The notes under the pieces: model-generated | Told to the model about the DNA's origin: nothing | Seen by the model: only the letters and a program-made list of their open reading frames with translations | Database searches by the model: none | Part shown: one piece after another, positions 33,624-42,066 of the stretch | Layout: each line of letters starts with the position of its first letter | How positions within the stretch are numbered: position 1 is the first letter of the stretch | Assembly: GCA_021324795.1 (NCBI GenBank) | Contig: JAJPIK010000044.1 | Span: forward strand, 23,294 to 87,293 | Reading direction: 5' to 3' | DNA: 64,000 nucleotides | Source: Chloroflexota bacterium | Lineage (GTDB): Bacteria; Chloroflexota; UBA6077; FW602-bin22; CADDYW01 | Made by a program: the position numbers and the translations under genes

Positions 33624-34388
33624 ATGCGCATCAGTAATCCCGTCGCGACCCGCTTACGTGAAGGCAAGATCTCGATCGGTTCCTGGCTGAATCTCGGCTC
33701 ACCGCTGGCTGCCGAAGTGCTGGCGACCGAGGGCTTCGAGTGGCTCACTGTCGACATGGAGCATACGGCTTGGGGTATCTCCGACGCGGCACATGCCTTT
33801 CGGGCGATCGAGGCGCGCGGTGCCGTGCCCCTGGCTCGGAGCTGGTCCCACGAACCGGAAGTGATCGCGCGCATTCTCGACGCCGGTGCGCTTGGCGTCG
33901 TCGTTCCTCACGTCAGCACGGCGGAGCAGGCCCGCGAGCTCGTCCAGGCCGTCCGTTATCCACCCCTTGGCAAGCGTTCCTCCGGGACCGGTCGAGGGCG
34001 CACCTTTGTTGATTACTTCAACGATGCCAACGACAATATTCTCCTGATTCCTCAGATCGAAGACCCAGAAGGAATCGAAAACGCACCGGAGATCATGGCG
34101 ATACCGGGCGTGGACGTCGGCTTCCTTGGCCCTAACGACCTCGGCTTGGCCATGGGACTAAAGCCCAGTGAGATCGCTGCCGGCAATCCCGAGCATGAGC
34201 GGATGCTCGTGCGCTTATTGGAAGCCTGCCAGCAAGCTGGTAAGCCGGCCGGCATCTCGGTCAGTGACGTCGCGGGCGCGATCAAATGGATTAAGCAGGG
34301 ATTCCGGATGATTGATCTATCAAACGATTTAACTATCTTGCAAACGACCGTACGCGGTCAGCTTGCTAGTTTGCGAAGCTCCCTCTAA
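33624..34388 (+). CDS. HpcH/HpaI-family class II aldolase
   Basis: The 254-residue TIM-barrel has the family signatures GSWLNLGSPLAAEVLA, EWLTVDMEHTAW (metal-linked Glu), LDAGALGVVVPHV, YPPLGKRSSGTGRG and VGFLGPNDLGLAMG. Members cleave 2-keto-3-deoxy sugar acids or 4-hydroxy-2-oxo acids into pyruvate and an aldehyde. AAAGGAGTAAATCT lies before the ATG. It is followed by an LDH2-type dehydrogenase and an RraA-type aldolase, indicating a small sugar-acid or aromatic-acid degradation cluster. Confidence 0.9.
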   Translation: MRISNPVATRLREGKISIGSWLNLGSPLAAEVLATEGFEWLTVDMEHTAWGISDAAHAFRAIEARGAVPLARSWSHEPEVIARILDAGALGVVVPHVSTAEQARELVQAVRYPPLGKRSSGTGRGRTFVDYFNDANDNILLIPQIEDPEGIENAPEIMAIPGVDVGFLGPNDLGLAMGLKPSEIAAGNPEHERMLVRLLEACQQAGKPAGISVSDVAGAIKWIKQGFRMIDLSNDLTILQTTVRGQLASLRSSL

Positions 34389-34462
34389 CGAGGCCAGGGC
34401 GGGACGAGAGGGAGCAGGAGCGCGGCCGTCTCGGCTGTCCCTATCGTCAGGGTCCCCAATTC

Positions 34463-34471
34463 TGCTAAAAT
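34463..34471 (+). promoter_or_regulatory. Extended -10 element before the LDH2 gene
   Basis: TGCTAAAAT lies 30 bases before the ATG at 34501, giving a short leader. It has the same form as other extended -10 elements in the window. Confidence 0.45.
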
Positions 34472-34500
34472 CGGCGCACACTAACCAGGAGGAATAAGCC

Positions 34501-35526
34501 ATGCTGACCTTCACAGCCCAGCGCTTGCACGATGTGACTCGGCGTATCTTCGAAGGGGCCGGCACCCCCCCCGATCTGGCGGCCCAAATGGCGGACGTCC
34601 TCGTGGAAGCCAACCTGGCTGGCCATGACTCACACGGGGTCATTCGGATCCCGGCCTACGTCGACGCGATTCACCAGGGATCTCTCGTCCCGGCCGCGCG
34701 GCCGGAGGTGATTCAGGAAACGCCCGGGAGTGCGTTGGTCGATGGCAAATATGGCTTTGGCCACATCGCCGCGGCCTTCGGGACTGACGTCGCGGTGCGC
34801 AAGGCCAAGGAGTCCAAGGCCGTTGTCGTGTCGATTGTGCGTTGCAACCATATCGGTCGCGTGGGCGAATGGGGCAGCCGGGCTGCCGCCCAGGGGGTGA
34901 TTGCTATTGTCACGGTTGGTGGAGGTGGCGGGCCCGGAGCCGCGGCTCCATTCGGTGGCGCCGCGCGTGCGCTTGGCACGAACCCAATCAGCATCGGCAT
35001 TCCCGCCGGAGAGCAGCCCGATATGCTGGTCGACTTCGCCACGACTGCAGTCGCCGAGGGGAAGATCCAGGTCGCCCGGGCGAAGAAGGCGCCACTGCCC
35101 CCGGGCTGTATTCTCGATAAGGATGGCAATCCGAGCACTAATCCCGAGGACTTTTACGCGGGTGGCATGCTGCTGCCCTTCGGTGGCCACAAAGGCTACG
35201 CCTTGTCGATGGTTGTCGAAATGCTTGGCAGCGCGCTGAGCCCGGGGCAGCATTACAATCGAGAAGGGCGCGGAGGTGCCGCGGTAATCATCGCCGTCGA
35301 CGCGACGACCTTCCGACCGCGCGACGACTATGACAAAGCCGCTGACAGTACCCTCAGCCGGATCAAGAGTATTCCGCCGGCTCGCGGATTTTCGGAAGTC
35401 CTCTTACCCGGTGAGCCGGAGCTTCGGAGCAAGGCCGAGCGCCTGGAGACAGGCATTCCGGTCGCCGAGGCTACCTGGGAAGCTATTATCAAAGCCAGCC
35501 AGAGCGTTGGAGTCACGATCGAGTAA
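34501..35526 (+). CDS. LDH2/malate dehydrogenase-family NAD(P) oxidoreductase
   Basis: The 341-residue protein has the MDH2/LDH2 motifs: VLVEANLAGHDSHGVIRIP (catalytic His), FGHIAAAFGTDVAVRKAK, NHIGRVGEWGSRAA, ALGTNPISIGIPAG, and MLLPFGGHKGYALSMVVEML. This family reduces 2-oxo acids to 2-hydroxy acids or the reverse (malate, lactate, ureidoglycolate, 2,3-diketogulonate). GGAGGAATAAGCC precedes the ATG. It stands between two aldolase-type genes, so it probably processes a keto acid made or used by them. Confidence 0.9.
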   Translation: MLTFTAQRLHDVTRRIFEGAGTPPDLAAQMADVLVEANLAGHDSHGVIRIPAYVDAIHQGSLVPAARPEVIQETPGSALVDGKYGFGHIAAAFGTDVAVRKAKESKAVVVSIVRCNHIGRVGEWGSRAAAQGVIAIVTVGGGGGPGAAAPFGGAARALGTNPISIGIPAGEQPDMLVDFATTAVAEGKIQVARAKKAPLPPGCILDKDGNPSTNPEDFYAGGMLLPFGGHKGYALSMVVEMLGSALSPGQHYNREGRGGAAVIIAVDATTFRPRDDYDKAADSTLSRIKSIPPARGFSEVLLPGEPELRSKAERLETGIPVAEATWEAIIKASQSVGVTIE

Positions 35527-35551
35527 CGGACCATCCCGAGGAGGACCACCA

Positions 35552-36130
35552 ATGATTGAGTTGCCGGGCTGGCTCAACGCGACCCTCGCTTCCGATGCGG
35601 CCGAGGGCCGCAACGTGCTTTCGCCGGGGATAATCCGTCCACTCGATCCTACCTGGCGAGTCGTCGGACCGGCGTTCGTCGTTCTCGGAAGTCAGGATGA
35701 TAACCTTGCAGTAAACCAGGCGGTTATGGTGCCACCACCCGCGGGCTGTGTCATGGTCGTCGGTGGCCAGGCCGGCTCACGCACCGCGACGGTCGGCGAT
35801 CTGATGGCGCTGGAGATCAAAAATCTGGGCGTCCTTGGCCTGGTAACCGATGGGCTAGTCCGGGACGCGCAAGAGATCCGTCGATTGGAGTTCCCGGTGT
35901 GGTGCCGCGGCACGACCCCAATTGCCTCTGCCAAGCGGGGTCCCGGTGCCGTTGGTGGCACCGTCCTGATCGGCGGCGCGGTGGTGCGCGACGGCGACCT
36001 TGTCATCGCCGACGATGACGGAGTCGTGGTCTGGCCGCGGGAGAGCGTCCCGGAGCTCCTGACCCGCGCCCGGGCAAAGCTCGATGCCGATAACGCGCGA
36101 GCCGCGCGTTTGCAGGCCGAACGGCGGTGA
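35552..36130 (+). CDS. RraA-family protein / HMG-type aldolase
   Basis: The 192-residue protein is of the RraA fold: [40 protein letters not shown] (the D-G-x-V-R-D type motif with the Arg-Asp pair) and GDLVIADDDGVVVWPRE. In metabolic clusters these are usually 4-hydroxy-4-methyl-2-oxoglutarate or oxaloacetate-type aldolases/decarboxylases rather than RNase E regulators. GAGGAGGACCACCA precedes the ATG, 25 bases after the LDH2 stop. The catabolic context supports the aldolase role. Confidence 0.85.
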   Translation: MIELPGWLNATLASDAAEGRNVLSPGIIRPLDPTWRVVGPAFVVLGSQDDNLAVNQAVMVPPPAGCVMVVGGQAGSRTATVGDLMALEIKNLGVLGLVTDGLVRDAQEIRRLEFPVWCRGTTPIASAKRGPGAVGGTVLIGGAVVRDGDLVIADDDGVVVWPRESVPELLTRARAKLDADNARAARLQAERR

Positions 36131-36173
36131 CTGACAAGCAATTTTCACGAGCATGGCACGAGTGAGCATGCTA

Positions 36174-36206
36174 GCCATTCTCTCTCCCCCAGAGAGAGGG
36201 GATGGC
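36174..36206. terminator. Bulged hairpin between convergent RraA and kinase genes
   Basis: GCCAT with CTCTCTC pairs with GAGAGAG and ATGGC, with a bulged GGG. It sits in the 81-base gap between two convergent genes and resembles the hairpin at 16187-16219. Confidence 0.45.
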
Positions 36207-36211
36207 CGTCC

Positions 36212-37093
36212 TTACTTGATCCCGGCTTTGCGCTTCCAGAAATCCGTCCATTTGTGCATCCGATCGAGGTCTTGACCGTCAAGCCAGATGCCAGGTCGAC
36301 CGACTCTGGGAGAGAGGTCGCGTAGCATCACTGCGCCGGCCCAGGCGTAGAAAGGTGCAAGGTCAGCGAGGGGGCCGGTGCTCTGCTGGTAGCCATGGCG
36401 CCAGGCCCACTCAACGAGGCGCAGCGCGAGGGTGAGAAACGGTCGTCGCGGGCCAGGTGGACCGGCTCCGACGAGGCGCAGGATCGTTGTCGTACGAGCG
36501 AAGTCGGCGCGCGGATCGCCGGCCAGAGCGTTCGCCCAGTCAAGGATCCCGGTGACTCGAGGACCTTCGACCAACACGTTGAGCGGGTGATAATCGAGGT
36601 GAAGCAGTCGGTCCGGGCGATCAGTCTCGGCACGTAGGCGAGCGGCAAGAGCCATTTCGTCCGGCCCGGCCCGGGTGATCCAACGCTCGGGGTCACTCCA
36701 GAGTATCGCTGGCGCCGGGACGGCATTGAGCTTCGCCTGGGCCCGGCCGAAGGCAACCCCCAGGGCAAGCAGCTCCCAGGGGTGGTTCAGTGCTGCTTGC
36801 GCCAGTGTGTGTCCCGCGCACCAGGTGAGCAAAAGAGCGGCGTGACCGTTCCAGATGCCTTCAGCGTCGATCTTTGGGACCGGCACCCCGGCAGCGAGTG
36901 CGGAGCGCATCACCGCCGCCTCACGCTCGGCGTTGCGCTCTCGTCCCGTTGGAAATACCCGCAGCGCGTAAATGCTGCCTGGTCGCTCGATCCGCCAGAG
37001 CGTGGTATCCCAGCCGCCGGTCACCGAGGTGATCTTAACAACATCGGTAATGCCGAGAGTTTGGAGAATGGCGATGGGATCCAATGTATCCAT
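36212..37093 (-). CDS. Aminoglycoside phosphotransferase-family kinase
   Basis: The 293-residue kinase fold has TSVTGGWDTTLWRIERPG (nucleotide loop), YALRVFPTGRERNAEREAAV (ATP lysine replaced by Arg at the usual A-L-K/R), the catalytic LLHLDYHPLNVLVEG (H-x-D-x4-N) and GILDWANALAGDP (metal Asp). Such enzymes phosphorylate aminoglycosides, homoserine, choline or unknown small molecules. It is monocistronic and convergent with the RraA gene. The substrate is unknown. Confidence 0.85.
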   Translation of the reverse strand: MDTLDPIAILQTLGITDVVKITSVTGGWDTTLWRIERPGSIYALRVFPTGRERNAEREAAVMRSALAAGVPVPKIDAEGIWNGHAALLLTWCAGHTLAQAALNHPWELLALGVAFGRAQAKLNAVPAPAILWSDPERWITRAGPDEMALAARLRAETDRPDRLLHLDYHPLNVLVEGPRVTGILDWANALAGDPRADFARTTTILRLVGAGPPGPRRPFLTLALRLVEWAWRHGYQQSTGPLADLAPFYAWAGAVMLRDLSPRVGRPGIWLDGQDLDRMHKWTDFWKRKAGIK

Positions 37094-37295
37094 GCCCGCT
37101 TCCTCGATCTGACTGCTGCTATTTCATCTTCATTCTACCCGCTTCGGCCATCGAGAGGTCAAAAGGCACCAGGTTAGATCGCACGAGCTAAGAGGGGCTT
37201 TTGCTATGTATACAAGCTAGCCATATCGAGTTAAAATACCATTAGAAGTCTGGTGGAGAGAACCCGGAGAGGCGGTTCAGTAGGGTTTGGGGGCA

Positions 37296-37787
37296 ATGGT
37301 GCACCATTCCCGGAGCTCTCAGTGGCGAGGCATGACAACCAGCGTTGGGCATGGTTGGTCGGTCGGAACGGCCCGACTGATTGGCCGCTGGTTGCTGGTA
37401 CTCGGAGCGATCGTCGCCTCTTCCCTGGCAATTGGTGTTTCGGCCGATCTCGTCAAGTCCCCCGCGCCTCCTCCATTGCCCCCGTCCTCACCGGTTGCTC
37501 AGGTCCTGAGCTATGCCACGACCTGGCAGGGCGCTCAGGCTGATCCCCTAATCACCTTACCCTCGGGTATCCAGGTAAAATCCAGTAACTACCAGGGCGT
37601 TCGGATTGGCAATACAATCTATTATTATGACCTGAGTCCTTACCCTAGTTTCGATCCTCTCAGCCGTGGTGTCCTCGACGAGCAACAGATCCACGTCGTG
37701 GCAATCGTTGGCGATTCCCCCCGACGGGTCATGATCTATACGGCTAATTCCACCGCGTTAGAACAGGCGAGCCAAAGCGCGCCTTAA
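37296..37787 (+). CDS. Membrane-anchored small protein, unknown function
   Basis: The protein has about 163 residues. An N-terminal transmembrane or signal segment (GRWLLVLGAIVASSLAIGV) is followed by a Pro-rich linker (PAPPPLPPSSP) and an extracellular domain of about 100 residues rich in Tyr, Ser and Thr (SYATTWQGAQADPLITLPSG, IGNTIYYYDLSPYPS). The start is unclear: ATG 37296 and ATG 37332 are both in frame and neither has a convincing ribosome-binding site. I do not recognise the family. Confidence 0.5.
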   Translation: MVHHSRSSQWRGMTTSVGHGWSVGTARLIGRWLLVLGAIVASSLAIGVSADLVKSPAPPPLPPSSPVAQVLSYATTWQGAQADPLITLPSGIQVKSSNYQGVRIGNTIYYYDLSPYPSFDPLSRGVLDEQQIHVVAIVGDSPRRVMIYTANSTALEQASQSAP

Positions 37788-37840
37788 AACACGAACTTCT
37801 GTATTATAAGCCCAAGACTTATAGTGCGAAGTCTCGTATA

Positions 37841-37870
37841 TTGACACATTTTTACCATCAGTGCTACTAT
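37841..37870 (+). promoter_or_regulatory. Promoter of the carbohydrate transporter locus
   Basis: A perfect TTGACA (37841-37846) and TACTAT (37865-37870) are 18 bases apart, the latter preceded by TG-C as an extended -10. It is the only strong promoter ahead of the transporter genes that follow. Confidence 0.65.
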
Positions 37871-37933
37871 GCCCCTAACCGTTAGCACACCGTGTTGTAT
37901 ACTCGTGCTCGGTCAGGATGGCAAAACTCTTTG

Positions 37934-38866
37934 ATGGTGGCAGTGACCGGTGATCATCTCGTCAGGGTTACGGCGACTTCGGCGCGCGCCCAGCGAGCAC
38001 CGCGTCGTTCTTCCTGGCAACGCCACCTCATCGCCTACGTACTGATTGCTCCAGCGGTCCTGCTCGTTCCGGGGATGATCGCGTTCCCATTGGTAGTCGA
38101 GCTAGGCCAGAGCCTGACCGACGTGACCGTGTCGTCGCCCGGACATTTCGTCGGCCTTGGCGAATATGCGCTCGTCCTGCACAGTCCGGTATTCTGGAAT
38201 GCCGTCTGGAACACCTTCTGGCTCGCCGCGGTCAGTACCTTCCTCCAGCTTATCCTTGGATTTCTCATGGCGTGTCTTCTCTTTGGTCAGCTACCGGGAC
38301 GGAGCGTGGCGCTCATCCTTTTTCTCCTGCCCTGGCTCTTGCCAGCGGTGCTCAGCGCCATTGCTTTGCACCTGATGCTCAACCCTGAAGTCTATGTAAC
38401 CGACTGGCTCTGGCTCAATCGCTTGAGCTCCGGGCTTGCAAATACCTTGCTTGCGGTCTGGCCGATGCTGCGCATGATTCTCATCTCGGTTTGGCGAGGG
38501 ACTAGTTTCTTCGGCATCTTTTTGCTCGCCGGACTGAACCGGATCCCGTCAGCTTTGCTGGATTTCGCCGATCTGGAAGGCGTCGACGGCTGGAACCGAT
38601 TCCGCCTCGTCTATCTTCCCTTGCTTCGTCCGACGATTGTGCTGGCGCTCGTTCTCTCGCTAACCTCGACGCTGTCCGATTTCACGAATCAATGGCTGCT
38701 GAGTGGAGGCCGTGAGGTAACGAACATCGTTGGGACTCTCGCGTTTGAGGTTGGCTTGACCCTTGGCCAGTACGGCCAAGCGGCAGCAACCTCTTTGACG
38801 ATGCTGCCAGTGACCGTGGTGCTCGTGCTGATCCTTCTCAGGCATTTGGAAGGTGAGGCATGGTGA
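37934..38866 (+). CDS. Carbohydrate ABC transporter permease, MalF type (pair 1)
   Basis: The protein has about 310 residues and six transmembrane helices. The EAA loop that contacts the ATPase is seen in FADLEGVDGWNRFRLVYLPL. Its N-terminal half contains SLTDVTVSSPGHFVGLGEY, nearly the same as the MalF-type permease at 42067, so the two pairs are paralogous. The start could be GTG 37892 or ATG 37934; the latter leaves a normal leader after the promoter. The stop overlaps the next permease (ATGGTGA). Confidence 0.88.
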   Translation: MVAVTGDHLVRVTATSARAQRAPRRSSWQRHLIAYVLIAPAVLLVPGMIAFPLVVELGQSLTDVTVSSPGHFVGLGEYALVLHSPVFWNAVWNTFWLAAVSTFLQLILGFLMACLLFGQLPGRSVALILFLLPWLLPAVLSAIALHLMLNPEVYVTDWLWLNRLSSGLANTLLAVWPMLRMILISVWRGTSFFGIFLLAGLNRIPSALLDFADLEGVDGWNRFRLVYLPLLRPTIVLALVLSLTSTLSDFTNQWLLSGGREVTNIVGTLAFEVGLTLGQYGQAAATSLTMLPVTVVLVLILLRHLEGEAW

Positions 38867-39711
38867 ACGCCTTACTTGATCGATTGCTCGACCGAAGGGG
38901 GCATCTGGCTTCGCGATCGCTACTTGCCTTGCTACTGCTTGGGTTGCTCCTTCTCCCGATCTATTGGCTCATCTTGCAGTCATTCAAAACGGTAAAAGAT
39001 CAAATGCTTGGCCACGCTTTCTGGCTGACCGAGCCGACCCTTGACTGGTATGGGTCGGCTCTGACCGATACGGACTTCTGGCGCTGGTCGGGGAATACCG
39101 CCATCGTTACTATTCTTGTTTTGTCTTTGACGCTTGTTAGTAGCCTCCTGGCTGGTTATGCCCTGTCCCGCCTCCGGCCACCGGGTTATCGTTGGATCGC
39201 TCGGCTTCTGCTCGTCAGCTACGTTGTGCCGCAGTCACTCCTCTTCTTACCGTTGTTCCAACAAGTTACCTTCTTGCATTTGAGCGATACCTATTGGTCA
39301 CTCGTCTTGACCTATCCGATGCAGACGATTCCGTTCTGCTCCTGGCTATTCCTCGGTTATTTCAATGAACTGGGAGCCGATTTCGAGGGTGCCGCTGCGG
39401 TCGATGGCGCATCGCCGGCCCAGGCTTTCTTGCGCGTCCTGGTTCCCATGGCTGGCCCGGTCATCGTTGCCGCGACTGTCTTCACGATTGGCGTGGTCGC
39501 CAGCGAGTTTCTCTACGCCAGTGTCTTCATCACTCACGGGGTGAATCAGACGTTGGCGGCGGGCATGGGACTGGCCGGGGTGGACCCTGATGAGGTGGGA
39601 GGCATCATGGCGGGTGTCGTCCTCGCCGCGCTTCCCGTAGTCGCCTTGACAGTTGCCTTAGCACCAGCTTACGTTCGCGGTCTCACCGCGGCAATGCTGG
39701 AAGGGGCTTGA
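38860..39711 (+). CDS. Carbohydrate ABC transporter permease, MalG type (pair 1)
   Basis: The protein has 283 residues and six helices. The EAA loop is GADFEGAAAVDGASPAQAFL and LPIYWLILQSFKTVKDQ is the typical MalG-type opening. It overlaps the upstream permease by seven bases, the same junction style as in the second pair (42990). It would form a heterodimeric channel with its neighbour and use a shared ATPase (MsmX/MalK-like) encoded elsewhere. Confidence 0.9.
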   Translation: MVNALLDRLLDRRGHLASRSLLALLLLGLLLLPIYWLILQSFKTVKDQMLGHAFWLTEPTLDWYGSALTDTDFWRWSGNTAIVTILVLSLTLVSSLLAGYALSRLRPPGYRWIARLLLVSYVVPQSLLFLPLFQQVTFLHLSDTYWSLVLTYPMQTIPFCSWLFLGYFNELGADFEGAAAVDGASPAQAFLRVLVPMAGPVIVAATVFTIGVVASEFLYASVFITHGVNQTLAAGMGLAGVDPDEVGGIMAGVVLAALPVVALTVALAPAYVRGLTAAMLEGA

Positions 39712-39806
39712 TACCCGGCTGAGAACAGAACGGAGAGGAGGTGGTTATTGTCGGATCGATGTGGTCACTGTCCTCATCTCCAAAATGGCCAAAGGGTAAG
39801 GAAAAT

Positions 39807-40478
39807 ATGCGATGGTTCTCACTCGTTTTAGCATTCGTTTTTCCCCTCTTGAGCGTGGCGATCGTCGCTGCGCAAGGTGAAACGGTGACGATCGCGTTGC
39901 CAGCGGTAAATGGATCGGGCGAGTCTGGTACCGTGGCCTTGACCCCATCGGGATCAAATCTCACCGAGGTCGTCATCACTCTGAACAATCAACCGCTTCT
40001 CCAAACGAAGTACAACACGATCAATGGACAGCAGGTCATCGACCCATCAACCTACGGTGGCGCGGTGCCACAACTGGCCGGTATTTACAGTGGAACTTGC
40101 TCGAATCTCCAGGTAACTAATCCACCGAATCTTGGCGCGACCACTCCTAATGGTCCCAACGTGACCGGCAATGGATGGTTCGTCGTGAGTAAGCCGGTCG
40201 CCGACATCTTAGCCGGCCACTACGTGCTAGCTGTTCACAAAGATGCCACCGACAAGTCACCGCTGGTCGCCTGTACCGAGCTCATCGCCACCAGGGAGAT
40301 CCCCGCCACGACCCTTCCGAAGACGGGAACACCGCGAGCCGCGCTCGTCGTGCTAGCGGGAACTGGTCTGCTTCTCATCGGTTGCGGCGGCTGGCTGCGC
40401 CGGCGCACGTCTTCAGCTCGCAGGCCTCTCATACCCGGGGTTTTCCGCGAGGGGACAAGTAACGAGGAGTTGAAATGA
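39807..40478 (+). CDS. LPKTG-anchored surface protein in the transporter locus
   Basis: The protein has 223 residues. A signal peptide (MRWFSLVLAFVFPLLSVAIV) and an extracellular domain rich in Asn, Thr and Gly (TLNNQPLLQTKYNTINGQQV, IYSGTCSNLQVTNPP) are followed by TTLPKTGTPRAALVVLAGTG and a basic tail WLRRR. This is a complete sortase-type LPxTG sorting signal, unusual for Chloroflexota. ATG 39807 follows TAAGGAAAAT. The stop overlaps the start of the binding-protein gene (ATGA). A role in holding or presenting substrate to the transporter is an inference. Confidence 0.7.
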   Translation: MRWFSLVLAFVFPLLSVAIVAAQGETVTIALPAVNGSGESGTVALTPSGSNLTEVVITLNNQPLLQTKYNTINGQQVIDPSTYGGAVPQLAGIYSGTCSNLQVTNPPNLGATTPNGPNVTGNGWFVVSKPVADILAGHYVLAVHKDATDKSPLVACTELIATREIPATTLPKTGTPRAALVVLAGTGLLLIGCGGWLRRRTSSARRPLIPGVFREGTSNEELK

Positions 40479-42004
40479 AAGCGCGATCTCGAGAGTTCTC
40501 AGTGATGCTAAGCCGTCGAAAGCTGCTCGGGGGCGTTCTGTTCGGGGCGATGCTTGGTCCACTTGCCGCTTGTAGCTCATCTCCCGCCGCCTCGCCAACG
40601 GCCGCCCCGGCCGCCACGACGAGCGCGCCGTCCGTGCCCACCGCGGCGCCAACTTCCACGGCAGTCCCGACGGCGGCAGCCACGGCAGCTCCAACCGCTG
40701 CCACGACCGCGGCGCCAACGACGGTCGCGGCAGCGGCAACTGCGCCAGCCGCTCAGCCAGCCGCACTCAAACCGGTGGCTGGCTCGACCCTGACCCTCTT
40801 GCAATGGAGCCACTTCGTGCCCGCCTATGACACCTGGTTCGACAATTGGGCCAAGGAATGGGGCCAGAAGAACAACGTGACGGTGCGGGTCGATCACGTG
40901 CCGAATGTAACCTTACCCGCGCGCTTTGCCGCGGAGGTCGCGGCTAATTCCGGGCATGATTTGATTGAGTTTCAAGCGATCATCCTCTGCATTCTTTACC
41001 AGCAACATCTCGTGCCGGTGGATGAGATCGCTATCCCGCTTGGTCAGAAGTATGGTGGCTGGACCCAGTTTGCGCAATCGATTGGCATCGTCAACGGGAA
41101 ATGGCTCGGGATCCCGAGCTACTACATCCTCCAGCCGTTGCTTTGGCGTAAAGACCTCTTCGACAAGGCCGGGATCCAAACCCCGTCTGAACCAACCCAG
41201 TACCATCCGACCTGGGACGACATGCGCATCGCGGGTAGCAAACTCAAGGCGATGGGACATCCGACCGGTATCGCCATCTCGCACTGCAACGACTCCAATC
41301 ACAACTGGCGCGCGGTGCTCTGGGCCTTCGGGGCATCGGAAGTCGGTGAGGACGGTAAGACGATCACCTTTGACTCGCCGGCCACCCGCGAGGCATTGAA
41401 GTTTGCCAAGGCACTCTACGACGAAGCGATGACTCCCGAGGTATTCGGTTGGGATGATGCCTCCGACAACCGCTACCTCGCCTCGGGCGTCGCCTGTTGG
41501 TTGCACGATGCGATCAGCTCCTGGTTGACGACGAAGCAGACGAACCCGGACATCTTCCCGAGTATCTACATCGCGACCGAGCCAAAAGGACCGGCGACCG
41601 GGGCAGCCGCCCAATGGGCAAACCTGGATGGGGTTGATGCCAACGTCTATGCGATTTGGAACTTCTCCAAGAACGTTCCCACGGCGAAGGCGTTCCTCGC
41701 CGATTGGGCCGATCTCCAGCAAGATCACGCGATTCAGAGTAACGGCTACAACATGCCGTTCCTGAATGATCTGTTCAAGAAGCCGATGCCGGTGCTCGGC
41801 AGCGATCCTAAGTTGGCGGTGCTGCAGGATTATCCCTCGGCCATCTATGGCTTCCCCGGGCCCCCGAACGCGGCCGCCGAAGAGGTCATGCTCCAGTTCA
41901 TCATCCCCGACGTAGTCGCTCAGTATGTCCGGAGCGGCGACCTCGAAGGTGCGATCAAAACTGGCATAAGTAAGCTGACCGCCATTTACTCGAAGTACAA
42001 GTAG
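40475..42004 (+). CDS. Carbohydrate-binding lipoprotein of the ABC transporter
   Basis: The protein has 509 residues. The N-terminus SRRKLLGGVLFGAMLG is a twin-arginine-like signal, followed by the lipobox LAAC; a very long Ala/Thr/Pro linker (about 30-100) leads to the family-1 solute-binding domain (TLTLLQWSHFVPAYDTWFDN ... ILCILYQQHLVPVDEI). It should be exported folded and lipid-anchored. GAGGAG lies 5 bases before the ATG. It is the single binding protein between two permease pairs. The sugar is not determinable. Confidence 0.9.
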   Translation: MKARSREFSVMLSRRKLLGGVLFGAMLGPLAACSSSPAASPTAAPAATTSAPSVPTAAPTSTAVPTAAATAAPTAATTAAPTTVAAAATAPAAQPAALKPVAGSTLTLLQWSHFVPAYDTWFDNWAKEWGQKNNVTVRVDHVPNVTLPARFAAEVAANSGHDLIEFQAIILCILYQQHLVPVDEIAIPLGQKYGGWTQFAQSIGIVNGKWLGIPSYYILQPLLWRKDLFDKAGIQTPSEPTQYHPTWDDMRIAGSKLKAMGHPTGIAISHCNDSNHNWRAVLWAFGASEVGEDGKTITFDSPATREALKFAKALYDEAMTPEVFGWDDASDNRYLASGVACWLHDAISSWLTTKQTNPDIFPSIYIATEPKGPATGAAAQWANLDGVDANVYAIWNFSKNVPTAKAFLADWADLQQDHAIQSNGYNMPFLNDLFKKPMPVLGSDPKLAVLQDYPSAIYGFPGPPNAAAEEVMLQFIIPDVVAQYVRSGDLEGAIKTGISKLTAIYSKYK

Positions 42005-42011
42005 GTCAGGC

Positions 42012-42049
42012 CGACGCGGCACGGAGTTAATGCGGTCCGTGCCGCGTCG
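42012..42049 (+). terminator. Perfect 14-bp hairpin after the binding-protein gene
   Basis: CGACGCGGCACGGA pairs with TCCGTGCCGCGTCG around a ten-base loop, without a T-tract, between the binding-protein stop and the next permease. Such stems usually protect the abundant binding-protein mRNA and reduce read-through into the permeases. Confidence 0.65.
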
Positions 42050-42066
42050 CGAGGATGGAGAAAAGG

